Shown here piece by piece: positions 42,543 through 51,175 of a DNA stretch of 64,000 nucleotides (positions are counted from its first letter, which is position 1; the number at the start of each line of letters is the position of its first letter). A program made the translations under genes and the position numbers. A model generated the notes under the pieces. The model saw nothing but the letters and a program-made list of their open reading frames with translations, had not been told where the DNA came from and searched no databases. This DNA is from Cerrena zonata (Eukaryota; Basidiomycota; Agaricomycetes; Polyporales; Cerrenaceae): positions 124,001 to 188,000 of the forward strand of contig JASBNA010000061.1 in the NCBI GenBank assembly GCA_038087015.1. The letters run 5' to 3'.

Positions 42543-42761
42543 TTATTTGGATTCTTCCTTTTCATCTTGCTTACGAGCTTCTTCGTATTGTTTCTTATCG
42601 AAGGTTAACTTGTTCTTGTTCATTCTAGCATAATCGGAGTTTGCCCAAATGTTGAATCCGATACCACCAACTCCAACAACACAAAAGGTAAACAACCCAA
42701 GAACAAACACTCTATGGATGACATCAGTAACGAAAACTCTTCTAGGGATCTTGTAAGCCAT
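42543..42761 (-). CDS. COX14: small mitochondrial inner-membrane protein, Cox14-like
   Basis: A 72-residue protein with one membrane segment (VFVLGLFTFCVVGVGGIGFNIW, about residues 18-39) preceded by RRVFVTDVIHR and followed by a charged tail. In Saccharomyces the 70-residue Cox14, a complex IV assembly factor that couples Cox1 synthesis to assembly, has the same layout and a matching TDTLHRLTVLTL-type start of the helix. The overall similarity is modest but the size, topology and TD.xHR motif agree. Another small assembly factor is possible. Confidence 0.65.
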   Translation of the reverse strand: MAYKIPRRVFVTDVIHRVFVLGLFTFCVVGVGGIGFNIWANSDYARMNKNKLTFDKKQYEEARKQDEKEESK

Positions 42762-42961
42762 GTTTATTGCTTAGTCTGACGAAAGTTTGGTTCAAGTAAA
42801 GGAAGATTGAAGTCTTTTTTGATTTTTGTATTTTTCTCTTTCGATTTTTTTTTTTTTTTTTTTTTTTTAGCTTTTAAACCCCGCTTACATAATCAACAAT
42901 ATAAGTAATTAAATATACAATTTATAGTAATATACACCAATTATACAAGGAGAAAACATGG

Positions 42962-44902
42962 TTAGACCAAGTAGAGAAGCCATTTGGTATTGATATACCC
43001 GTTTTGGATCAATCCTGGGTTGGCGTAGATTAGTTCGGGCAACCAATCGATGTTATAATATCTAAAGATATTTTTGTATTCCCCGTCGGTGTCAGGATCT
43101 AATAATTCTGTAATGATGTAATCCAAGATGTCATGACTCAAGGAGTTCAAGAAGTGATTTTCAATTTTGGGTAAGTCTGGATTAGGTTCTAAGATTTTGT
43201 CATTGACCAGAGATATGATATGTTGGAATTTATCGTAGTCCACATGGCCAACCGGTAACGAGCTATCGCCGGAGCTTTCGTTACCAAGAATCATGGCTTG
43301 GTTTTGGCGTTTTCTGAGAGCCTCGTAGTTCCCAATTTCGATACTTACTGGGAATTGTCTTGGTTGAATACCTTTAATGACGAATTTTTTTTTAGCTGGT
43401 TTTGAAGGGTCGGCAGAAGGGATATTAACAACCATGGTTTCTGATTCTGGGAATGCAGAGGTGACATTTTTGATGAATTCAACTGCCGCTAATAAACTTG
43501 CATGATCCAGTTTTGAATCGTTTTTCCAAATTTCTTCGAATTGGGTTTCGTAAGCTTTCCATAAAGAAATTTGAGTGACTTCACCGGGGGCAACTTCACT
43601 GGTTTCATTGATATTACTTGCAGCCTCGGATGGAGGATAATAAGGTTCATAACAGCAACGGAGCCACGTAGTGGCTCTGAGAGGTTCTGGTAATCTAACC
43701 ACCACTTTATATAAGTCAGCAGGTAATGTTGGTCTGGTTGAGCGAATACCTGAATAGGTGGATCTTTTTGATAATGATATCGAAGGGGTTTCTGGGATTT
43801 TCGATTGATCAATTAACGGGATTTTCGATAAAATTAACTGAGGTAATTGTTTCATTAGTATTTGTAAATTAAGTCTAGAAGAATTAATTTGAACCAATTT
43901 TTTCAATCTATGTAATTGTGATTCTTTTACTGAATCAGGGTAATTTGGATGTAATGATTCTGAAGTTAAATATTGTTTGAGGAATGATAATACTGCATGA
44001 GTAATTTCATCATCGTTAATAAATAAAAGGCCGACGACTCTTTGTAAATGATCTTCAGTAATTGCATCAATACAGTTATGAGGACTTTGTTTAATTTCAT
44101 TAATATTTTCTGTAATCGAACCATTTTTACCATTATTTTCATCATTTTTTGTTTTATCAGAAATGAAAAGTAAGTGTCCCAAGCACTTAATGGTGGTGGT
44201 TAAAATGTATTTATCCTTTGATTGAGTAGATATCAAAAGCAATTGATTAAATAAAGGATCTTGTTTGTTGTTATCCACATAATAACAAGATAGTGGATCA
44301 ATCAAATCAAGAAGATATGGTAATGCTTCATTCCATAAATCTTGGAAAGTAGAAAGATGGTATGATTTAGCTTCACTACTATAGATCCAACTGACAAGTA
44401 ATTTTAACACTTCCACTATATGTTTTTTAAAGTTTTTAACTTGTGATAACCATTGTTGATTATCGAGATCTTGAGTAGCATTACGTAAAACTATCAATGA
44501 GTCTTGACTCAAATTAATAATTTTTGAAGTCACTTTATTTTCTTCTCCCTCAAGTATGAGCAAATATGGTTTAAGAAAGAACTTAATTAATTCTTTACCT
44601 AAATATTCATTTTGTTCAAATTTGACTAATTCGGGTGAATGACATGAAAAAAACGCCAACGTACTTAATGACTGTTCAATCTCGCTGTCAATTCCACACT
44701 TGAATGCCATCACAATTCTATCAGTTGGCGTAACCCCAGTGTGTCCTGAGCCAAAGTATTCTGATACGTGCAGTTGATAACCGCCAAACCCATTGAATCG
44801 ACCGGTTCCTCCAAACCCAAGCCCACCTGATGCAAACTGCTGACTCCTGGGCTTCACTGCAACCGGCACAGGAGCTCCATTGGCTCCAGAACGACGTGAC
44901 AT
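42962..44902 (-). CDS. RSC9: RSC chromatin-remodelling complex subunit Rsc9-like
   Basis: A 646-residue protein with an N-terminal Gly-rich segment, then RIVMAFKCGIDSEIEQSLSTLAF, which resembles the start of Rsc9's helical-repeat region. Helical repeats span about 60-390. Around residues 400-445 the block EPLRATTWLRCCYEP with ISLWKAYETQFEEIW matches the RFX-like winged-helix segment (xWLR.xYEP) found in Rsc9 and its animal relative ARID2/BAF200. Saccharomyces Rsc9 is 581 residues. The call rests on motif pattern and architecture rather than strong sequence identity. Together with SFH1 it makes two RSC subunit genes in this window. Confidence 0.7.
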   Translation of the reverse strand: MSRRSGANGAPVPVAVKPRSQQFASGGLGFGGTGRFNGFGGYQLHVSEYFGSGHTGVTPTDRIVMAFKCGIDSEIEQSLSTLAFFSCHSPELVKFEQNEYLGKELIKFFLKPYLLILEGEENKVTSKIINLSQDSLIVLRNATQDLDNQQWLSQVKNFKKHIVEVLKLLVSWIYSSEAKSYHLSTFQDLWNEALPYLLDLIDPLSCYYVDNNKQDPLFNQLLLISTQSKDKYILTTTIKCLGHLLFISDKTKNDENNGKNGSITENINEIKQSPHNCIDAITEDHLQRVVGLLFINDDEITHAVLSFLKQYLTSESLHPNYPDSVKESQLHRLKKLVQINSSRLNLQILMKQLPQLILSKIPLIDQSKIPETPSISLSKRSTYSGIRSTRPTLPADLYKVVVRLPEPLRATTWLRCCYEPYYPPSEAASNINETSEVAPGEVTQISLWKAYETQFEEIWKNDSKLDHASLLAAVEFIKNVTSAFPESETMVVNIPSADPSKPAKKKFVIKGIQPRQFPVSIEIGNYEALRKRQNQAMILGNESSGDSSLPVGHVDYDKFQHIISLVNDKILEPNPDLPKIENHFLNSLSHDILDYIITELLDPDTDGEYKNIFRYYNIDWLPELIYANPGLIQNGYINTKWLLYLV

Positions 44903-45183
44903 CTTGACTATACTTTGTTTCTTCTTTTAAATTCACAACTATTCTCTGTTTACTTCTTAAGTTTCCTTTTCTTTGATTTTTTTCCAGTAACAAAAAAAGG
45001 GAGTGCGCGGGAGAAACAATCAAACCTGTAATTTTGTCTTGGGAAAACTGTAATTTGTATAACATGCACTTTGCTTTAGACAACCTGCAAAACTGACCTT
45101 ATCACATAACCGAATGGCACTATAAAAAGGGAGATAAGTCCAGGGTTTGCCAATTTGCAAATTATAGCCAATTGCTAACAAGT

Positions 45184-46860
45184 ATGAGATTAACCAGCTT
45201 AGTTGCAATACTCGGGGCCATTAGCTCCACCACGAATGCTTTCCAAGTACCATTTGCCGAAGATATCAAGCAATTTATCTTTGATTCTACTCACCAAGAC
45301 TCGGTTTTATTAGAAGACCCTGCTAGTTACATTGAAGATGATATGTTGGCTAAGCAAAGAAAGAAGATTGGTAATTTGAAAGAGAGTCACTATCCAGAAG
45401 TCAAGGAAGCATGGAGAGAAATGGAAGACCAATTGGGATTGTCTAAGTTGCAAAAATTGATTGATAAGTACAATGAAAAATTTGTAGTGAAGTCAGACCG
45501 CTTACACAACCGAGTTAATCAGCAAGTGTTTGATAAAGATTTGCAATTTGAAGTTGTATCAAATGAAAAGTTTAGAGACCATTCATTAAGAATTAAGGAA
45601 AGTAATCCTGAGATTTTGGGATTGGATTCTGTTAATCAATATACTGGTTATTTAGATATTGCTAAACAAGGGAAACACTTGTTTTACTGGTTATTTGAGT
45701 CAAGAAACGATCCTGAGAATGACCCAGTCATCTTGTGGTTAAACGGTGGTCCAGGTTGTTCCTCGGCTACCGGGTTGTTTTTTGAATTGGGTCCTTCACT
45801 GATTAATTCTACCATTCAACCGGTTTATAATCCATATTCTTGGAACTCCAATGCTACAGTCATCTTTTTGGATCAACCGGTAGGAGTTGGTTATTCTTAT
45901 ACTGAAGGTGAAGAAATTAAGAATACTGCATCTGCTGCTAAAGATGTTTATATCTTTTTAGAGTTATTTTATCAAAAATTCCCCCAATTTTTGAAAAATA
46001 AATTCCATATCGCTGGTGAATCTTATGCTGGTCATTATATTCCAAGTTTTGCTGCTGAAATTATTAACAACGCTGATAGGTCTTTCGAATTATCTTCTGT
46101 TTTAATTGGTAATGGTATCACTGATCCTTTGATTCAATACGGTGCTTATAAACCAATGGGTTGTGGTGAAGGTGGTTATAAACCAGTTTTGGAAGAAGAA
46201 ACTTGTGAAAAGATGGATAGAGATTATCCAAAATGTGCCACTTTAACCGACATTTGTTATAAAGCACCAAGTGCAATCACTTGTGTTCCAGCTACTTATT
46301 ATTGTGAAAGTGCCTTATTTGGCCCTTATTCTGATACTGGATTAAATCCTTATGATATTAGAAAAAACTGTGAAGACGAAGGCGGTAATTGTTATAAAGA
46401 AATGGATTACTTGGATGATTATTTGAATTTAGATTACGTTAAAGAAGCTGTTGGTGCTTCTAATATTGATATCTTCACTAGTTGTGATGATATTGTATTT
46501 AGAAACTTTATCTTAAATGGTGATGAACAAAAACCATTTCAAGATTTTGTCAGTGAATTATTGGAATATAACATTCCTGTTTTAATTTATGCTGGTGATA
46601 AAGATTACATTTGTAATTGGTTGGGTAATCACTACTGGACCGATTCTCTTGATTACGAAGATCATGAATTTTTTGAAAAAGTTCCATTAAGACCTTGGTA
46701 TACTAAAGATGGCAAATTGGCCGGGGAAGTTAAGAATTATAAACACTTTACTTTCTTAAGAGTTTACGATGCTGGCCATATGGTTCCTTTTGACCAACCA
46801 GAAAACTCTTTGGACATGGTTAACAGATGGATCCAAGGTGAATATTCTTACGGTTATTGA
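45184..46860 (+). CDS. PRC1: vacuolar carboxypeptidase Y precursor
   Basis: A serine carboxypeptidase (S10 family) delivered to the vacuole. From the ATG at 45184 (MRLTSLVAILGAISSTTNAF) a signal peptide is followed by a propeptide of about 110 residues. The mature enzyme shows WLNGGPGCSS, GESYAGHYIPSFA with the catalytic Ser at about residue 280, IYAGDKDYICNWLGN (Asp region) and DAGHMVPFDQP (catalytic His). Many cysteines are conserved. At 45799 a CTG codon lies in GPS-CTG-I, where fungal carboxypeptidases read GPSSI, evidence that CTG encodes Ser here. Length about 558 residues against 532 in Saccharomyces. An upstream TTG-started extension is not favoured. Confidence 0.95.
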   Translation: MRLTSLVAILGAISSTTNAFQVPFAEDIKQFIFDSTHQDSVLLEDPASYIEDDMLAKQRKKIGNLKESHYPEVKEAWREMEDQLGLSKLQKLIDKYNEKFVVKSDRLHNRVNQQVFDKDLQFEVVSNEKFRDHSLRIKESNPEILGLDSVNQYTGYLDIAKQGKHLFYWLFESRNDPENDPVILWLNGGPGCSSATGLFFELGPSLINSTIQPVYNPYSWNSNATVIFLDQPVGVGYSYTEGEEIKNTASAAKDVYIFLELFYQKFPQFLKNKFHIAGESYAGHYIPSFAAEIINNADRSFELSSVLIGNGITDPLIQYGAYKPMGCGEGGYKPVLEEETCEKMDRDYPKCATLTDICYKAPSAITCVPATYYCESALFGPYSDTGLNPYDIRKNCEDEGGNCYKEMDYLDDYLNLDYVKEAVGASNIDIFTSCDDIVFRNFILNGDEQKPFQDFVSELLEYNIPVLIYAGDKDYICNWLGNHYWTDSLDYEDHEFFEKVPLRPWYTKDGKLAGEVKNYKHFTFLRVYDAGHMVPFDQPENSLDMVNRWIQGEYSYGY

Positions 46861-46948
46861 TTTGAAAAGTTAGTCTACTCTAAAAGTTAGTCTACTCTAA
46901 AGTTATCTCTTTTTTTTATATAAAAATGAATATATATGTATATGTCTC

Positions 46949-48693
46949 TTAAACTTTTCGTTCTCTGACGTGGGCTTCACCATTTGATAATTTTTCTTCA
47001 ACACCATCGAGTATTTCGGTTTTAACTGGAGAAAACCCAGCGTTATCTGACAAGCTTGACCCAGCTCTCTCTTCTTCATCTGCATCTTCCTCTTCTTCTG
47101 CCACTGTTTTACGAGGACCATGATAGATTTTATGGGCGTAGATGAGGTAATAACCAAGAGAAAGAATCCAAACTCCTGGCGTTATAACACAGGTATAATT
47201 CATATCATCCACACTGGGGTCTCTATTACTTGGGAACATAACCATCACTATACTGAAGGCGATAAATATGGTCGAAATCCATCCAATTACATCATTGATA
47301 AGTTTGCCATGATAGAAAGGACCCGGTTCGAATAAATGTCTACCGGTGGTTAATCTTAACAAGGTTGGAACTCCCCCAAGCAAAATAATTACCAGCGATA
47401 TAAAGAGTGAATAAGGCAGTAGAAGCAGCGGTACCAATTATACATAATAAACCAATTAAAATTGCCAAAACCCCACCAGTGATAACGGCGTTAATTGGAA
47501 CTGATAACTTTCTTATTAACTCTCTTAATCCAAAAGGAGAAAGGAAGACCATTATCTCTAGCAAAAGCCCAAATTTGACGACTGATAGCAGTAAGGGTTG
47601 AAGCACCCATCATCCATTGAGCAATGGCCACGAAAACCATAAAGAAAATAGCCCATTTTTTACCCAAGACATCGTAAATGATTTGAGCTAAAGGTTGACC
47701 GAATTTTGAACCAAGAATATGGGTTTCGATATCATCGGTTTGAATACAGAAAAGGATAACAATGATGATTATAGTACCAATAGAACCACAAGCAGTAATA
47801 CTACCTAAGATACCAATTGGGATTGCTCTAGTGGCATTGGCACATTCTTCAGACATATGAACCACTGAGTCAAAGGCACCAATAGTCCAAATTGCAGGCA
47901 ACCAGGCCTGAGACAACTGTACCCAGCCAATTGGGAAATTAGTCAAGTTATCAAAATTAGCAAAAACAAAACTAGCACTTTTGAAATTATGTCTTGCACC
48001 AATTGGTAAAGCAATAATGAAAAAAATGATTAAAACAACGTTGACGATGATTGAAGTAGTTTGTAACCAAGAACAATTTTTCAGGGAAGCACAAGTGATA
48101 AGATATGAGTTAAAACACAAGCAACGAAAACACCATAGGTTTTAGATGGAGTGACTTCAAAATCCCCATCTTTAGCAATAACCACGATTGAAAGTAATTC
48201 TGAGAAAACCCATAATCAATACTACAAAGAGCCCCAACCAAAGCAATTGAATTAGTATTACCAACCAAATAACTGATCACTGTTTTCAATTTGGAGGAGC
48301 ATAATAATTAGTCCAATAATAAAGACCACCAGAGGTCGGAATCGAAGAACCATTAACTGCCATACTATAACCAATTGATAAAATCAACAACGACGAGATA
48401 ATCCACCCATAGAGTAATCCACTAGGACCAGCAAGAAAACCGTACGATAACACACTTGCAATCGAAGGTAATAGCCCCATGATTGAAAACGCAACCCCGA
48501 AAACTTGGAGAGTGGAAAAATGTCTTTTCAACTCCGGCTTATACCCAATCTGGGCCAATAATTCATCGTCGTCATTAGACAATACCGCCGAAATATGGGG
48601 TGTTTCCACATTCTGGGTATTATTATAAAACAGTTTATTTGATTTAACCTGTTCTAGTATCTGTTCACCAGAGAGAACTGGATGTAAAGTCAT
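46949..48693 (-). pseudogene. UGA4-type GABA/amino-acid permease with five frame breaks
   Basis: The sequence reads as one complete APC-family transporter of the Uga4 (GABA/polyamine) type if five single-base changes are allowed. In order from the start: ELKRHFSTLQVFGVAFSIMG, IPTSGGLYYWTNYYAPP, [one A lost, 48289-48292], YLVGNTNSIALVGALCSIDYG, [G lost, 48200], AKDGDFEVTPSKTYGVFVA, [A lost, 48099], WLQTTSIIVNVVLIIFFIIA, SRQIWAFARDNGLPFS, [extra A, 47509-47511], LSVPINAVITGG, [extra G, 47373-47377], LLRLTTGRHLFEPGPFYHG. Corrected length is about 581 residues, near Uga4's 571. About twelve membrane segments are visible. It may be a young pseudogene, or an intact gene hit by consensus errors like its neighbours; no large deletion or eroded domain is seen. 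Confidence 0.8.
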
Positions 48694-49230
48694 TTTAAGT
48701 TTGAGTCCTACTCAAAAACGAAAAAAGCAAAAAAGGTAACTTGAATTTGCTCGGATTATATAACTCTGCTCAAGAATCTGGCTTTAGTCCATCCATCGTT
48801 ATCAATAAGATCTTTGCCCGTTCTATCCTTCACAATTAATTGGGGCATCGCTTTAAATGAAAAGCTGCCAAAAAAACGTCAAGTTGACGCATTTTTCCTG
48901 CTGCGGAAAATCATTCCTATTTCAAAATGGAACTCTTATCAACCAATCTTATCGAGCAATCTTATTGGACCAAAGCTGAGAATAAGCTGCTTGACAGCTT
49001 CCCCTAGCGAGACTGTCAGCAAAAGTCTATTTAGCATCTTGTGTTAGAGTCTTATCGAGATTAAATGCCTTGTTGCTACCGTTGGACCGTTTGATACGTG
49101 GCCAATAACCAGATCCATGGTACTATATAACAATCTGAAACAAGTGCAGACTATAACTGCAACAATCTATATACATTACTGTATTATACTATATTAACTA
49201 TTATACTATATATTATATATATGTACATGC

Positions 49231-49372
49231 CATACTTATATCCATACTTATATCCATACTTACATCTATACTTATATCCATGCTTATATCCATGCTTATA
49301 TCCATACTATATAACCACACTTATATCCATACTATCTGACCACACTTATATCCATACTTATGTTTAGTTAGT
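49231..49372. repeat. 12-base minisatellite, CATACTTATATC unit
   Basis: About ten tandem copies of CATACTTATATC and close variants (CATGCTTATATC, CACACTTATATC), some with 4-10 base insertions, span roughly 140 bases. The variant pattern suggests repeated local duplication. It is non-coding and lies about 310 bases upstream of the RPL7 start. Confidence 0.75.
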
Positions 49373-49476
49373 ACTTACTCTTCTTACTCTACTTATCTGC
49401 TAATTGAAGGTGGAGTGCCACAAGAGGAATTGCAGCCAATACGCTCCCTCTTTTTGCGGTACGGGTGTACATACCT

Positions 49477-49515
49477 CTAGGGCTCTCGCCCTCATTTTTT
49501 GGTTATGTCACGTGA
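49477..49515 (+). promoter_or_regulatory. RPL7 promoter: Cbf1 palindrome and possible Tbf1 site
   Basis: TCACGTGA at 49508-49515 is a perfect Cbf1-type palindrome. CTAGGGCTCT at about 49477-49486 resembles the TAGGG-core Tbf1 site. In Candida-group yeasts, ribosomal protein genes are controlled by Tbf1 together with Cbf1, so the pair at about 165-205 bases upstream of RPL7 fits. The Cbf1 site is clear; the Tbf1 call is tentative. Confidence 0.55.
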
Positions 49516-49679
49516 GGTGATTTTTTTCTGAGACGAAAAAAAAAAGAAGCTCGGATTCTTGGTACGCGCACGCTCATCCCGCGAGCACCAAAATTTTTCA
49601 CTTTGAAATATAAATTAACCTCGTTTGGCTGGTGAAAAATTAAATCTATCTACTTCTTTCCTTATTCAAAACATTAAAG

Positions 49680-50976
49680 ATGGCTACGTATGTTTAAGAT
49701 CATAAGATCATGGAGTCATTATGTTCGTTTGGACTGTTACAGGTCTAAAGAATGCACATTCTGTTGGATGTGGGAGACATTGCATCAGCATCTGATTTAG
49801 TCTTGGTACTCTATCATCTTGTGTGGTGTCTCAGTTATGGAAATTACTATTCTATTGGAAGATGATTCCTTTATGAAAGTAATAATAACATTATTCTGAT
49901 TACTCGCCTCGTGCGATAATCGTTGTATCACTTGCGTTTGCAGGTCTTCTCAGATGGACATGGTCCATTGTCTTATGTTATTTTTGGTTTTCCTACCATT
50001 CTTTTCTCTTGTAATGGTCTGAGTGACGTGATGATCAGTTAAGACTAATACTAACACTGAAATAGTACTTTGAAACCAGAATCTTTGGTTAAAAAATCTA
50101 AAGACCAACAAAAAATTGCTGAAGAACGTGCTGCTCAAAAAGTCGTTCGTAAAGCTGTATGTATTAATCTTAGCTGAGTGTTTAATAATTATTGAAGTAT
50201 TTTGAAGATGAAATCAACCATTTCGAAAATGACTAGCCACGGCGATGTTGTCTTTCAATTAACCATCTTTCGGGACTGAGAAAAAAAAACCCAGATAATT
50301 TATTAAACATTTGATATTGGAAAATTAATATACTAACTAGTATTTTTAGTCTAACAAAGAAAAAAGAAAAATCATCTTTGACAGAGCTGCTGCTTACCAA
50401 AAAGAATACACTGATGCTGAACGTGCTGTCATTAACGCTAAACGTGAAGCTAAAGCTGCTGGTTCTTACTACGTTGAAGCTCAACCAAAATTAGTTTACG
50501 TTATCAGAATCAAGGGTATTAACAAAATCCCACCAAAACCAAGAAAGGTTTTACAATTATTAAGATTAACTCAAATTAATGCTGGTGTTTTCGTTAGATT
50601 AACTAAAGCTACCGCTGAATTAATCAAATTAGCTGAACCTTATGTTGCTTACGGTTACCCAAACTTGGCTACCATTAGAAAATTAATCTACAAAAGAGGT
50701 TACGGTAAAGTTAACAAACAAAGAATCCCATTATCTGATAACCAAATTATTGAAGCTAACTTAGGTAAATACGGTATTTTATCTATCGAAGATTTAATTC
50801 ACGAAATTTACACTGTTGGTCCAAACTTCAAACAAGTTAACAACTTCTTATGGCCATTCAAATTATCTAACCCTAACGGTGGTTTCAGAGCCAGAAAATT
50901 CTTCCACTTTATCCAAGGTGGTGACACTGGTAACAGAGAACACTTTATTAACGATTTGGTTAAACAAATGAACTAA
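49680..50976 (+). CDS. RPL7: 60S ribosomal protein L7 (uL30), three exons
   Basis: A structural protein of the large ribosomal subunit. Exon 1 is only ATGGCTAC (49680-49687). Exon 2 is 50066-50156 ([20 protein letters not shown]). Exon 3 is 50350-50976 and carries [60 protein letters not shown] and [11 protein letters not shown]. Splicing gives 241 residues (244 in Saccharomyces), exactly in frame. The first intron (49688-50065) and second (50157-50349) have GTATGT donors, TACTAAC branch points and TAG acceptors. The two-intron structure matches Saccharomyces RPL7A. The long open frame from 50665 alone is only the 3' part of exon 3. Confidence 0.96.
49688..50065 (+). other. RPL7 intron 1
   Basis: A 378-base intron with GTATGT, TACTAAC near 50049 and a TAG acceptor at 50063-50065. 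It is placed after only eight coding bases. It contains loose C/D-box-like words (AGATGATT and CTGA around 49860-49900), but no convincing rRNA-complementary guide. Confidence 0.85.
50157..50349 (+). other. RPL7 intron 2, snoRNA host
   Basis: A 193-base intron with GTATGT donor, TACTAAC at 50331-50337 and TAG acceptor at 50347-50349. It hosts the C/D snoRNA described at 50197-50285, about 70 bases upstream of the acceptor. Confidence 0.9.
50197..50285 (+). ncRNA. intronic C/D box snoRNA, snR39/snR39b/snR59 type
   Basis: A C-box-like AAGATGA at 50205-50211 and a D box CTGA at 50276-50279 flank the guide ACCATCTTTCGGG (50262-50274). This is complementary over 13 bases to the universally conserved 25S/28S rRNA segment CCCGAAAGATGGT. 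The fifth base before the D box is the C at 50271, which pairs with the G of CCCG, predicting 2'-O-methylation of the residue equivalent to yeast G805, the snR39b target (snR39 and snR59 act two bases away at A807). TTTT/AAAA sequences outside the boxes can form the terminal stem. In Saccharomyces snR39 and snR59 reside in RPL7 introns, so location and guide agree. The C box has one mismatch. Confidence 0.8.
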
Positions 50977-51175
50977 GTTTATTAGCTTTTGTTTTGTTTT
51001 TTTAACCTTTTTGTATTATATAAATGAAGGGGAATAATTTTCTTATTTGTTTTTCTTTCTATATAAAATGAATATAAAAATTTATCTTTTCATCTTTACG
51101 CTATTTTCATTTCGTCTACTTACTTGATTTCTAATTTTTTTCTTTTGTACAAAATAAATATCATTAAAATTTAAT

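Larger units (their letters stand above)
48694..49679. other. intergenic region, permease and RPL7 promoters
   Basis: A 986-base divergent spacer containing the permease promoter, a 12-base minisatellite (49231-49372) and the RPL7 promoter elements (both listed separately). A 77-codon open frame near 48814 shows no conserved feature. Confidence 0.45.

Noticed and set aside
49688..50065. A possible second snoRNA in RPL7 intron 1
   Set aside because: AGATGATT and CTGA words are present around 49860-49900, but the sequence before CTGA is AT-rich with no rRNA match that I recognise, and the C box is poor.
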